Positions 35,401-45,612 of a stretch of DNA of 64,000 nucleotides are shown one piece after another. A model generated the notes under the pieces. The model saw only the letters and a program-made list of their open reading frames with translations. It ran no database searches and was not told the origin of the DNA. Source of the stretch: Apostichopus japonicus (Eukaryota > Echinodermata > Holothuroidea > Aspidochirotida > Stichopodidae); the NCBI RefSeq assembly GCF_037975245.1, contig NC_092573.1:23029265-23093264 (forward strand), in the 5' to 3' direction. The position numbers and the translations under genes were made by a program. The stretch's first letter is position 1; every line of letters starts with the position of its first letter.

Positions 35401-38400
35401 AAATATCTCATCTGATACTCACCTCCATGCTTTGTAACACACAACAGCACAACAACAAACTTAATTTAAAAAATTAAAACATTTAAAAAAAAATTAAAAA
35501 ACACTATACACTTGAAATGGCTTGGTTGATTGGAAAATTTTGAAAAGATTTTCGATTGTATCAATGGATAAATACGACACTAAGATCCCTGCAGATCTTT
35601 TTCAGACGAAGCTTGAGATGTTTTCAAACGTAAAAGAGTCAGAGAACTTCATTATCCACGGAGGAAGATCTTCACTAAGCAAAAGTTATAACTGGATCAC
35701 ATTCCAAAAATACCAATCGAGATGCAGGTGATTAAAGAGGACATTAAGTCTATTGCAGGGAATAATTTCTAAATTTTGTCTCGATTAAAATACTATTATT
35801 CCTGTGCACGAAAACAGCTGCACACCTTTCGCACTCGCATGGCAATTTGCCAACGTTGCATAGAAGTTTGCGATGCCATACGGGAAAAAATTATTCTCCA
35901 CTCCTCCTCTCCGATCGCCAATCTCCGATCGAAGACTCACACCACTTCAAAGTCACCTTGGAGACCACCTAACCTAGGAACGGAATAGACTTGACTAGGA
36001 GTTCTGGTATCTGCCGAATCATGCGATCTAAGCATTGGAGACCAAACTAAAATAGTAATACCACTACCTGTTGTACTATGTTACCATCGACCATGAGTTG
36101 ACAACTTAAAGGCATTGAAGACTCGCGCGCAAAGAAACGTCTCATGCCGGTAATCTGACCTAGTTTTGAATGAGGTGTAACAGAAGTGTTAGACACCACC
36201 ATCGATCCCAGAAAGTACACACTCAGCTTGCTACCGTCCGTAATTAGACTCTAGTGTACAGTCAATACATGCAGCTACGGTCAATACCCACAACACAGTG
36301 TACATAGCAGCGATCGACATCTCAGGTCCAGATAAAAGATAACAAGGTATCACGTTTCATTACTGTCTGCATTTTGTAGCGACAAGAAAAAAACTTCACT
36401 TGCAAGCAACGGAAAGTTAACTTTTTTTCGGAGGCGGCATTCGGTTTCGGGCGAGTCTTCAATGCCTTTAAGTAAATAAATAAAAGGAGACTTATCTGAA
36501 AAGGTATGTTACCAAAGTACACAAAACTTTGACAGAAAACACTCACCGCACTAAAATAAATGACAAACTGTTCCTTTCAAAATCGATCAAAGGATCTTTC
36601 CCGGAGGCAAGGTATTTAAAAATTGATTCATAGAGCCGCTCGATGCTAGAGAATAGAAGATATGTAATAAAAATATCGTTAAGAAGATGACGCACACATA
36701 TAAATCAGGGTGACGGCCCTCCCAGTGGTTACTTTCAATACAAATAAAAAATGAAAACCAGCATGTCATCTTGTATACACCTTACAGTATATCCAGGTAA
36801 GGAACTAATCCATGTTTTCAAATTGTAGTATTTTAACTTGTGCTTACAAGGTTTTTCAGACTTTTCATCCCTATTGACCTCGAGTGACCTTTGACCTTCA
36901 CATAAAATCCATGACGACACACCAAATACGAGATTCGACCACCAATTTTGCATAGGGTTTAACTTGCCTCTTTAAAGCGCAAATAATCTTAAAAATAGTG
37001 GGCGTACAGGTTGGATTGCAGATATGGCTCTTAACAAAAGGTCAAAAGTGATACAATTTGATCTGGTATCGCATCGTGAAATGCAGCATAAGCAGAAAAT
37101 CATGCACAAATGTGCTGCAATTTTCATTTTCATATACCAACAATTTGCTATAAATAATCTAAATTATCCTTTGCTTGTACTTATTTTAAAAAAAAATCAA
37201 AGAAACTGTTGATTGTTGATATTCAGAAATAGATTCTCACTAAATTCTGATTCAGCCCTTGTGGGGTGGTGGGCTTCCCAAGTTATACCTACATAGGGAA
37301 CTCAAATATCTAAATATATATAGTACTAATAATATGGAAAAAAACTTTGTGAATATGCTGCAATTTGATGTGATTAAAAGAAATGCATGCAGTTTTTTTA
37401 AGTACTCTATATGTGGGAGAATCGATCGCTCCTTCCCTTCCCCACACAGATCTTTTCCCCACAAGCACATGAAGTTTATCTCACACATTTACCACCAGAG
37501 CAACACCTGATATAACATTTTCCCACAACCCCCTTCCCGCACCAAATCGATTCAGAACCCTACAGTACCCTTGCTCGCATCAAAAGATAACACTACCTTG
37601 TCGATGGTTTGAAGGAGAAAGATGGCAATATCATGTGGTCCTTTCCATGAATTTTCACCTCAACTGTTACCGGTAGGAGGGTTAGTGGTGGCAGATTTTC
37701 AGATAAATACCTGAAAATTTTAAGAGAAAACAAATTGTTTTGCATAGGTATACTTTTTTGGGGGGGGGTGGGGATTATGCACTTTGAATTAATTTGATTA
37801 AATCTCCAATTTCAAATCATCAAGATAAAATTCTACACTTTGACACAATATATAAATATATAAGGCACTAGGTGGTTCAGTGGGTGGTACAGTCAGTGCT
37901 TGAATGTCATGCTTACTTAAACTGTAGGCTGCATTGCATCTGCTAATGTAAAACAATAACTATTAATTTACTAACGTAGAACTACCCTTGAATGAAACTG
38001 CACTCAAATAACAAGATTTCCATCTTAGTACACAAATGTGGTCAATCTATAAGCTGGAATTAGGAAGCCTTTGCACATCATACGCTGACTCTTATCTTAT
38101 GAATCCTTTTGAGAAGGAAAAAATGGTTTGAGGAGAGCAAAGAGGAGGAGGAGAGGGGGAAGGTAGGGAAAATGTTTGATCATTTTGAGTTAGTGTTTGA
38201 GGGACAGGATGCTATGAGGGTGGGGGAGGAGGGTATATGGAAAATCAAAATCTGACATTCAGATTGAAAATTCTATGTTGAAATGAACTGCACTCAAGAA
38301 CTCTTACTACTGTCTTTTAATAAGATTTCTTCCCTTTACCATCAATATGATATTTGTGCTAGCTTAAGACACAAGAATCCACAAAAGGATTCTCAAACAT

Positions 38401-41400
38401 TGACAAACGACGACAAATTTTTCGTAAAATTGCTTATCGAATGTGGATGGAGAATAAGTAACTTGCCTGTCGTAGGCATCGACGACAGAGGAAAGACATG
38501 TTTGCATTGTATCGGATGGAGATGGCATGGCTTCACCGCCTGGAGAGGGAAGACATAACATTGGTAATTGTTTTGGGTTGCTACCAATTAGCCTGTAAAC
38601 CACTGCCGACAATCGTCATTGGTTACAGTATGAAATGAAATAGGTAACATGTGATTGCAACGGAATGTCTCCCATTCAAAAAATATATGAAGGAACAATC
38701 ACTCGTATCATACAATTCAAATCGAATAACAACTTGAAACTCCTTGGAGTAACCGATCTGACAGACAAGTTCAAAATACGAAATGTAAAAAAGACTTGTT
38801 TTTGACCAACAGAAATAGTAAAAAACTTTAACAGTTGAGTATACTACACTGTACGATGTGCAACACTTTCTAAAGATTGACATACCACCTACCTGCTAGC
38901 GTAAGAGAAGACATCACTTGCTCCGATAAATCTCTTTGTAGCTTTTGAGAGAACAATTCAAATTCCAAAAGAGTCTTTTTGAGATGTTCTGAAAGAAAAA
39001 TAAAACACAAGATAAAGAGAAATACATACACCTCTTATTCTTAACTTTTACAAACAGCAACAAGAAAATACTTGGATACTTTATTAAGTGAATTTTTTTA
39101 TTTTTTTTTATTTATTATTATCAGCATATCCAATTTTATCCCTTTCAAGTTATTTGCAAGGTTGCATATATCACTGAGTTAACGCCTCATTTTGCATTCC
39201 AATATCAACAAAAACTAACCATCTCCCTCTATTCTTGGTACAACTGTGTCATTGATAAGCACACAATCATGACGATATCTTCTTTTCCTCAAATTTTGGC
39301 TCATTTGGAGAGGTGCAGCGAATGAAAAACTTCAAACCGAAACAGAGTCCCATCTTTGTTGTTTTAGCCGAAATGAAGACATAAATCTTGGCGAATGGGC
39401 CAGAAATTTGACACAAAAAAGGTCCCTCCCCAATATTTAAACCTTAAAAGTGCACTTTTCAGAATCTGATAAAGGAAGAAAATCATATTACGGACATACT
39501 TTGTAGTACAGGTTTAATAGCTGCATTTGGTATGATCACAGAACCTCCTTGGACAAGTTCACCTGCAAATAAGATTAAAGATATCATAAACAAACACAAT
39601 GCCTCAAACCCTTCATAACAAGAAGAAGGCAATTTTAACTGATAAAAAGACTAGGAACAATATTTCAATTAAATCCTCATCCCCCCTCCCCCCACCCTCC
39701 ACCAAAACCAATGCATTTTGCAAATCTAACCAATCAAATGAAGTTCTGCTTCAGATACTCTAAAATCATCTGGTGTATCAATTAATGTACTAAACTGACA
39801 ACTTATCTTCTTGCTCAATATATTGCAAACACAACAAGCTTCCTTATCATGTAATTCATTCTTTAACGTGCAGATCTATGAATTGAGCCCATCTCCTTGC
39901 AAAATACACTATCATTCTTGATATTGTTCACAACCAAAGATGAAACAAATATTTCAAAAGCTTTATAAACATTTTTTGTCATCCTCCACTCACTGGTAGT
40001 TTGATCTGCAGGTCAGATAGCTCTCAGATGAATTGTACAACACACTAGAGTTTACAGTCAAGTCGAGTCATTACCAGTGATTTTACTGACTCGAGTGGAG
40101 TCATGGACTGGAGTGGAGTCATGGACTGGAGTGGAGTCATGGACTGGAGTGGAGTTATGAACTCAAATGGAGTCATGGACTCGAGTGGAGTCATGGACTC
40201 GAGTGGAGTCATGGACTCGAGTGCAGTTATGGACTCAAATGGAATGGACATGAGTGGAGTCATGGACTCGAGTGGAGTCATGGACTGGAGTGGAGTCAAG
40301 GACTCAATGGAGTCATGGATTCGAGTGGAGTCATGGACTCGACTGGAGTCATGGACTCGAGTGGAGTCATTGACTCGAGTGGAGTCATGAACTCGAGTGG
40401 AGTCATGGACTCGAGTGGAGTCATGGATCCGAGTGGAGTCATTGACTCGAGTGGAGTCATGGACTCGAGTGGAGTCATGGACTCGAGTGGAGTCATGGAC
40501 TCGAGTGGAGTCATGGACTCGAGTGGAGTCATGGACTCCAATGGAGTCATGGACTTGAGTGGAGACATGGACTCAAACTGAGTCATGGACTTGAGTGGAG
40601 TCATGGACTCGAGTGGAGTCATGGACTTGAGTCACTGAATTACCACGATGGGGACAAATTCACAGGTCACTTCAAGTCATCTCACTTTTGACATTTAGTG
40701 ACTTGATTCACTGCTGGTTTTTAATACGACAGTGGCTTCTGGAGACTTACGTTCAGCATTAGCTGCTGCCTGATTGAAGTAGGTTGCTGCAGCTTCTTTC
40801 TTCTGTGTTTCGATGACCTGCACAAGATTGTTAAACCCCTTGTCCTGAATAAGTTGGTCTTGATTAAGTCTCTTATTGCAAACTGGACACTTCTTCCTGC
40901 AGTGTATAGATAGATAAGGAAGAATATTTTAACAAGTTTGTATAAAGACATGCAAATGTCATACTCAACAACGGAGAGTCCACCTCATATATGATGACAT
41001 ACACAACACTTAAAGGGTGTGAAGACTCGCACAAAAAGAAACGTCTAATGCCGGTAATCTGAGGTGTAACAGAAGCGTTAGACACCACCATCGATCCCAG
41101 AAAATACACACACAGCTTGCTACCGTCGGTAATTAGACACTAGTGTACAGTCAGTACATACAGCTGCAGTCAATACCCACAGCACATTATAAAAACAATA
41201 CAGCGATGGACATCTCAGGTCCAGCTAAAGATAACAAGGTATCACGTTTCACTACAGTCTGCATTTTGTAGCGACAAGAAGAAAACGTCATATGCAATCA
41301 ACGGAAAGTTAACTTTTTCGGAGCGCGGCACAGGGTTTGGGGCGAGTCTTCAATGCCTTTAACTCATAGATCATTTACATAAAAAAATAACCCAAAATAT

Positions 41401-43585
41401 TTAATGCATTATGGCAGACAGTTACTCATTGATATTAAAACATATACATTCTCTGTGTAACATGAAGACAACAAACTGACTGAAGGCCATATTGCTATGC
41501 CTCTGGGTCTCTATTAAACAAGATCACTTATTCAAAATTTTTTATACGATGCATATATAGATGTTTAATATTGCAAGTGTTCTCAATATATTTACCATTG
41601 TGAAACACTGGTTTGGATGCACTTTTCACAAAAGCGATGGCCACAGTAGGTTATCATCGCTGGGCACATCAAATTGCAACATATTGGACAATTCAGATCT
41701 TCTCCAAGGGCAGAAATCTGAGAAGAAGAAAGATCATATCTTGTAAAGTCAAGTATATTATGACTATATTATATTCTAACTCAAAACAGGAATGAAGAAA
41801 GAAAGAGCTAGAAAGGTGGATGGAAGAAAAATTGTTTCTATATATATATATATATATATATATTTCCGACCTAATGTGGCATACTTGTGTCGACCATAGC
41901 ATTCCAAAGACAGTGGAGACTGCATGGTATTACTCGGAATTCATAAGAAAGCTATGGAAACAAGTATGAACTAAATCGGACATACTATTGAAGAGATATT
42001 ACCACTTTAAGAATTTTATGTTAAGCCCTGCCCACCATTAATATGCATGAAAGTCCTACCACAAATGAGGGGATCTTTTACTGACCCTGACCAACATACA
42101 AGTATGACATCAATCACATTTTTCCTTCTTGAAATAATGTGTTCACAAGCTAAGGCGTCACATACACACACAGATAGCGCACACAGTCATACACCCACAC
42201 ATATACACACGCAGGCCAACTTGTCTGCATATGTTCGGATGGATGCAAAGCATTGGAACCAAAAAGTTTTAGATTTTCCTCCACAACCAAAGACCGAAAC
42301 TTTTTATTATTTGCACAAAAACAGCACTCCATTACACAAATGCTGTCTCAATTCATTGTACAACAATAAAAGGTTATTTTATGATTGCATAGTCACCAAA
42401 ACTGTGCAAATCAGTGATGTTGCTTTTGCTCAAGTGATGATTCTAATCTGCCAAAACTTGGGACTTTTATCAGTAACAGTAAGTACATATATACTGCAAT
42501 GAAATCCTGGGAAGAAGCTTCGTACAGTAGAATACAATGATAGAGAAATGAAAAAAAAAACATGTTCGATGTAAATTAAGGTGACCAGACGTCCCCGATT
42601 TTTGGGGACAGTCCCCGATAACAGTGTGCTGTCCCCGATGAACAAGTGTCCCGAAAATGTCTCAGGAATTTCGAAAATATCCCACATTATTAGTAAAATA
42701 ATTGTAAAAACAAATTTCCGAGGAGTAATGCAACAGTAGAAAGGGTGTCTCCTCTCATGAATGACATATAGAACTCAGCAAATCTCAGCTGAAGGTTGAA
42801 ACGGTGAAAGCCATGCTGCAAGTCAGAACCCATTTCAGTATGTCTTGTGTGGAATTCAGCAAAAGCTCAGTAGCACCAATGAAGTATTAATGAAAATACA
42901 CTCTTCAGAGAAGTACACTAAGACCAATTGATCACAAATTTATGACACAAGCAACTCAAAAGCTCTCAAAGAACCATGTTAAGTAAATGAATTTCATCTA
43001 GGAAAAAGCTAAATAAAAATTCATATAAAAAGTGCTTCTAAGTATCACCATTTTACATCTAAGCACCTGAGGCACTTGAAAATTTCCCAATGGGGAAGGG
43101 GGGACACCCCCTCCCCTTAGACCCCTCCCCCATTTCAGTCACGCAATAAATGTCCCTGATTCCAGTCAGGAAAAAATGGTCACCTTAATGTAAGTGTAAC
43201 ATTAAAACTGTCATCCTCATGGCCTAACGTTACTGTTTAACCCAAAGGCCAGACAATTTGATCAAGTAATGACAATTTTGTGGGAAACAGAACCGATGAG
43301 ACGCATATCCACTTTTCCAATTTGTATAACTACGTAAATCCTGACAGGAATATCCTTGTTTGGCATTGGCCATTCCAGTCAATTCTAACTTAAGTATTGT
43401 TTAAGGTTAGTTGTGCACTGTGGAGTGGGCTAGGCTAAGGTTAGGCTAGGCTTTCAAAATAATCGACACTGGAGCGAAACGATGCTTTTTCGTTTCCTCT
43501 GGAATAGGCTAATCACGAACAACCTTGCACTTACTGGTATCGAAATATGATCTATTACTTCAGCTGTAATTTCATCGTCGTCCAT
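29393..43585 (-). CDS. RING finger protein with C-terminal UBR-box-like zinc cluster, complete
   Basis: Putative E3 ubiquitin ligase, 319 aa from eleven exons: 43535-43585, 41596-41717, 40751-40896, 39500-39562, 38893-38988, 38467-38539, 35126-35317, 34183-34274, 31161-31239, 30554-30581, 29393-29410. The summed length is 960 nt and all phases agree. Residues 27-64 form a C3HC4 RING: C27-x2-C30-x11-C42-x-H44-x2-C47-x2-C50-x10-C61-x2-C64, followed by KRLNQDQLIQDKGFNNLVQV as after many RINGs. Residues about 80-247 are a helical middle of unknown fold (FELFSQKLQRDLSEQVM, then IYLQQLTEQYVMSTAPLVVM). Residues 272-316 hold C-x2-C-x5-C-x2-C-x3-CH-x2-H plus later H and CC-x-C, resembling a UBR box (compare UBR7 ICLACSYECHGSH). 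Intron 6 has a GC donor. I do not recognise an ortholog, so no symbol is given; the ligase role is inferred from the RING. Confidence 0.8.
29455..29755 (+). repeat. About 58-60-bp minisatellite, 5-6 units
   Basis: Units contain ACCTCCACCACTCACCCCCC, CATACCACCCCTTCATTATA and ATACATGATT, differing in C-run length. It lies in intergenic DNA just upstream (in transcript sense, downstream) of the RING-UBR stop region and its last intron. Confidence 0.9.
31161..31239 (-). CDS. UBR-box-like exon 2 (CxxC, CH, H core)
   Basis: It encodes ICRPCKESCHDGHSVKSHVM and then KHTPAW. C281, C284, C288, H289, H292, H297 and H301 are candidate zinc ligands. The cluster closes with ACCYCKKKQ from exon 30554-30581 and CCLVK from the final exon 29393-29410. 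Confidence 0.85.
31815..32210. mobile_element. Short TIR element (MITE) abutting copy B
   Basis: The left end CCAGGGGGGTAGGAAGC matches the inverted right end GGCTCCTACCCCCCTGG. Flanks ATGTAT and ATGTAC suggest a 6-bp duplication with one mismatch. The G-rich left subterminus (AAAAGTGGGGGGG) and C-rich right subterminus (GTTCCCCCCCCC) are also complementary. It ends 13 bp before copy B. Confidence 0.7.
32224..34159 (-). mobile_element. hAT-like non-autonomous element, copy B (inverted)
   Basis: It is a 1936-bp reverse-oriented copy of 20938-22875 with ends CAGTGGCGGAG and CTCTGCCACTG. The exact 8-bp duplication CCTGGCAT lies at 32216-32223 and 34160-34167. By eye it differs from copy A by only a few percent. 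It sits in intron 8 of the RING-UBR gene, beginning 23 nt after the exon 8 donor. Confidence 0.92.
33029..33582 (-). mobile_element. Nested TIR element inside copy B
   Basis: It is the counterpart of 21523-22079, with CATGGGCGCAGATC / GATCTGCGCCCATG ends. The flanks on the reverse strand are CTCCAAAC and CTCAAAAT. Confidence 0.88.
34183..34274 (-). CDS. UBR-box-like exon 1 (first CxxC)
   Basis: It encodes SELPKSCFIQLFRKDVGMV, then DYFACSDCALT, supplying the pair C272/C275. The donor is ACAT|GTAAGT. A 1.9 kb transposon lies only 23 nt into the following intron. Confidence 0.8.
34929..34990 (+). repeat. Dispersed repeat with GATCCTAGCAGGATC hairpin, copy 2
   Basis: It is nearly identical to 11205-11272, with AAGTAAGTTAGCCTGACGTT, the same 15-bp stem-loop and TTCTTCAAAGGCTAAATGAC. 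It is in an intron of the RING-UBR gene. Confidence 0.8.
36110..36467. mobile_element. piggyBac-like MITE, copy 1
   Basis: The ends AGGCATTGAAGACTCGC and GCGAGTCTTCAATGCCT are perfect inverted repeats bounded by TTAA on both sides (36106-36109, 36468-36471), the signature target of piggyBac elements. It is 358 bp with no coding potential and lies in intron 6 of the RING-UBR gene. Confidence 0.85.
40088..40634 (+). repeat. 18-bp minisatellite, about 30 units
   Basis: The unit is GGACTCGAGTGGAGTCAT with scattered variants (GGACTGGAG, GAACTCAAAT). Because 18 is a multiple of 3 and the unit has no stop in several frames, both strands show long spurious frames. It lies in intron 3 of the RING-UBR gene. 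Confidence 0.95.
40751..40896 (-). CDS. RING exon (last Cys pair and helix)
   Basis: It begins KKCPVCNKRLNQDQLIQDKG, giving C61 and C64, and continues with an amphipathic helix (VQVIETQKKEAAATYF). The acceptor is CACTGCAG and the donor is GAAC|GTAAGT. The phase fits both neighbours. Confidence 0.85.
41014..41358. mobile_element. piggyBac-like MITE, copy 2
   Basis: It is 345 bp and similar to 36110-36467 along its length (for example TAACAGAAGCGTTAGACACC, CAGGTCCAGCTAAAGATAAC). TTAA flanks both ends. The left terminus has drifted (AGGGTGTGAAGACTCG). It lies in intron 2 of the RING-UBR gene, in the same orientation as copy 1. Confidence 0.82.
41596..41717 (-). CDS. RING exon (first half of C3HC4)
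   Basis: It encodes ISALGEDLNCPICCNLMC, then TYCGHRFCEKCIQTSVSQ, supplying zinc ligands C27, C30, C42, H44, C47 and C50. The last pair, CPVC, is in the next exon (40751-40896). The acceptor is TTCTTCTCAG and the donor is CAATG|GTAAAT. Confidence 0.88.
41839..41862 (+). repeat. (TA)n microsatellite
   Basis: TATATATA run in intron 1 of the RING-UBR gene. A second (TA)n run is at about 58170-58196. Confidence 0.9.
42577..43187. mobile_element. hAT-like non-autonomous element with CCCCGA repeats
   Basis: The ends TAAGGTGACCA and TGGTCACCTTA are inverted repeats. They are flanked by ATGTAAAT (42569-42576) and ATGTAAGT (43188-43195), an 8-bp duplication with one mismatch. TCCCCGA motifs repeat near the left end. 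It is 611 bp, in intron 1 of the RING-UBR gene. Confidence 0.8.
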
Positions 43586-45612
43586 CGTCGGTCCTTTAAA
43601 GCGCCTAACGTTAGGGTGTATGCCTAGTACAGTTTTCTCAATATGCCGTTGTTATACTTTTAGAACATGCCCAGAGACTACAACTTATATCCTGCTCTAT
43701 GAACTTCCCACACTTCAAAGACGTAAACAACACATTACGCAATGTATCGAAATAGTCAGAGCCATAGTAATGTCACATTGGAAAAGGTCAAACAGTTTAC
43801 GGAGAGCGCCACCCAAACAGCTATCAAAAACCGGCTATCGAACAGAGAAAAAACAATTGTTGGCAAACTTACCTTCCAAAAGCCTGTGTAGGTAAATGTA
43901 GTATAAGAAATCTTCTGTCAGTCAGTTATAAGATATATTGCAAGAGTGTGGGTTGGTGATGGTATAGGGGCGTAGCCACAAAGCAGTCAGAGACGTAAGC
44001 AACACTTTTCAAACGCTATTCGTTATTTCATCAACCCCCAACCCCACCTAACCTTGTCCCCAACTCGAGATACATGATTGACTGAATGCGACCAGTATTG
44101 TTTACAACTTAAATTAATCCCACCACTTATTCCAGGAACTGGATCACAGAAGGTGGTCTGTTGATTTATCCTTCAAATGTTATCCAATCTGAAATGTTCA
44201 CATAGCTGCATGGTCTCTGAAGTGTATTTATGATTTCTTAAAAATCTTCAAAATATATAATGAGATCGAGGATGTGATTTTTACCTGTTAAGAGACAAAA
44301 AATGTCAACAACAAATTCAATTATAGTGAAGCAATCAAAACTCCATATAAATTCAGAAGATTCATTAAAATTATTACCATATTAAATTGTTTTCCATGCT
44401 TGTGAATAGGCCTACACCGCATTTTTAATATATATTAAACTAGCGATGAATAAGGCCTATATATCGTTTCATATTTTTTTCCCATTTTGTTTGTGTATGT
44501 GCATGTACATGTATCGGCATGATACCGGATTGCAAATTGGATAAGGGATGCATGTTCACTGCAGCGCCGGACTGACTTGTACCCACGGATGGAACAATTT
44601 ACTGTTCACTTTCAAGTTGAACCACATTGCAGCATTTGTCACTTTAATTCATCGAAGGCTTAAAAGGGCATTGGAACATAATTTTGACCTTGATTTGAGG
44701 GGCAAACTGACCACAAACACTGAGTTGCCTCAAAACGGAATCCGCCAAATGCATCATCCGTGCTTTCCGTATCTGAACTTGGGAATTGGGAGGGCATTTT
44801 TTTTCAAAAGGGATACTTCTTATTTATTAAAATATGCACTTTTGAGTTGTTGTTGCTGTTTTCTTAATATAAAACTGGTTGGGACCTGTTCCTATATGCA
44901 TGTTCCCATATGCGTATCACGTACCTTCCCACCCCATTCCCAAGTTCCACCTCGGTCCATGCATGCATGAGTTCGTTGAATAATACGCCAGTGTGATGTC
45001 ATGGATTTACGTTACGACACTATTTTCTACCGTTTTGTTGTTATTATCTGCTAAATAACTGTTTGCTTTGTGTCAAACCCATTTACATGTTATTTCGTGT
45101 TTATGACGACCGCCTGCCGTGGCCTACCGTATTCCTGCCATGTTCAAGCTCACATAAATTTCTGTATTTCAGTTTTGTTGTTTACTGTAAGGGCGCCGTT
45201 CTTAAATAAGTCTGCTCTACGAACCATGATTATAGTTGTCTAGCCTCTAGCTGGTTAGGCTTGCTATAAAAATTAGCACTATTCAAGTAGGAGGGAAATC
45301 GGCTTTTGACGTCTCTTGTTTGAATATAACAGTCGGCAAGTGGGATCGATCTTCATTGATTGCAAATATTTTAACAAATGCCACTTGTGCGAAATTTACT
45401 CACGACTGTGGCTGCATTGAGCAGACATACACTTGTACTGAAGAAATTCTTGACGAAGAAGACTGGAACAATACACGAATTATGTATTTTTTATGGCTCG
45501 TTGGGACGTAGTTATCACATACATGGCAGAAATGGACAATAGTTGATACTCACCGGTGCACTTGTACACCAAAATCATAAGAAAGTACTAATTGGCAATA
45601 AAAACATTAGCT
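43586..45612. promoter_or_regulatory. Head-to-head intergenic region RING-UBR gene / unknown gene
   Basis: About 2 kb between two divergent start codons. It should hold both promoters. The open frames inside it (up to 140 codons near 44548) have low-complexity, non-family-like translations and are not called. CCTAGG-rich tracts lie near 45640. Confidence 0.35.

Noticed and set aside
37860-37925. A tRNA-like GGTGGTTCAGTGGGTGGTACAG stretch
   Set aside because: There is no B box at proper distance and no cloverleaf could be folded by eye.
40045-40622. Open frames MTPLES... and MDSSGV... on opposite strands
   Set aside because: They are by-products of the 18-bp minisatellite inside an intron.
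42047-42502. 151-codon plus-strand frame
   Set aside because: It lies in an intron on the opposite strand, includes CA-repeat translation (SHTHTDSAHSHTPTH), and has no recognisable domain.
44548-44970. 140-codon plus-strand frame between the divergent genes
   Set aside because: Composition is unremarkable, there is no family similarity, and no neighbouring exon fits it.
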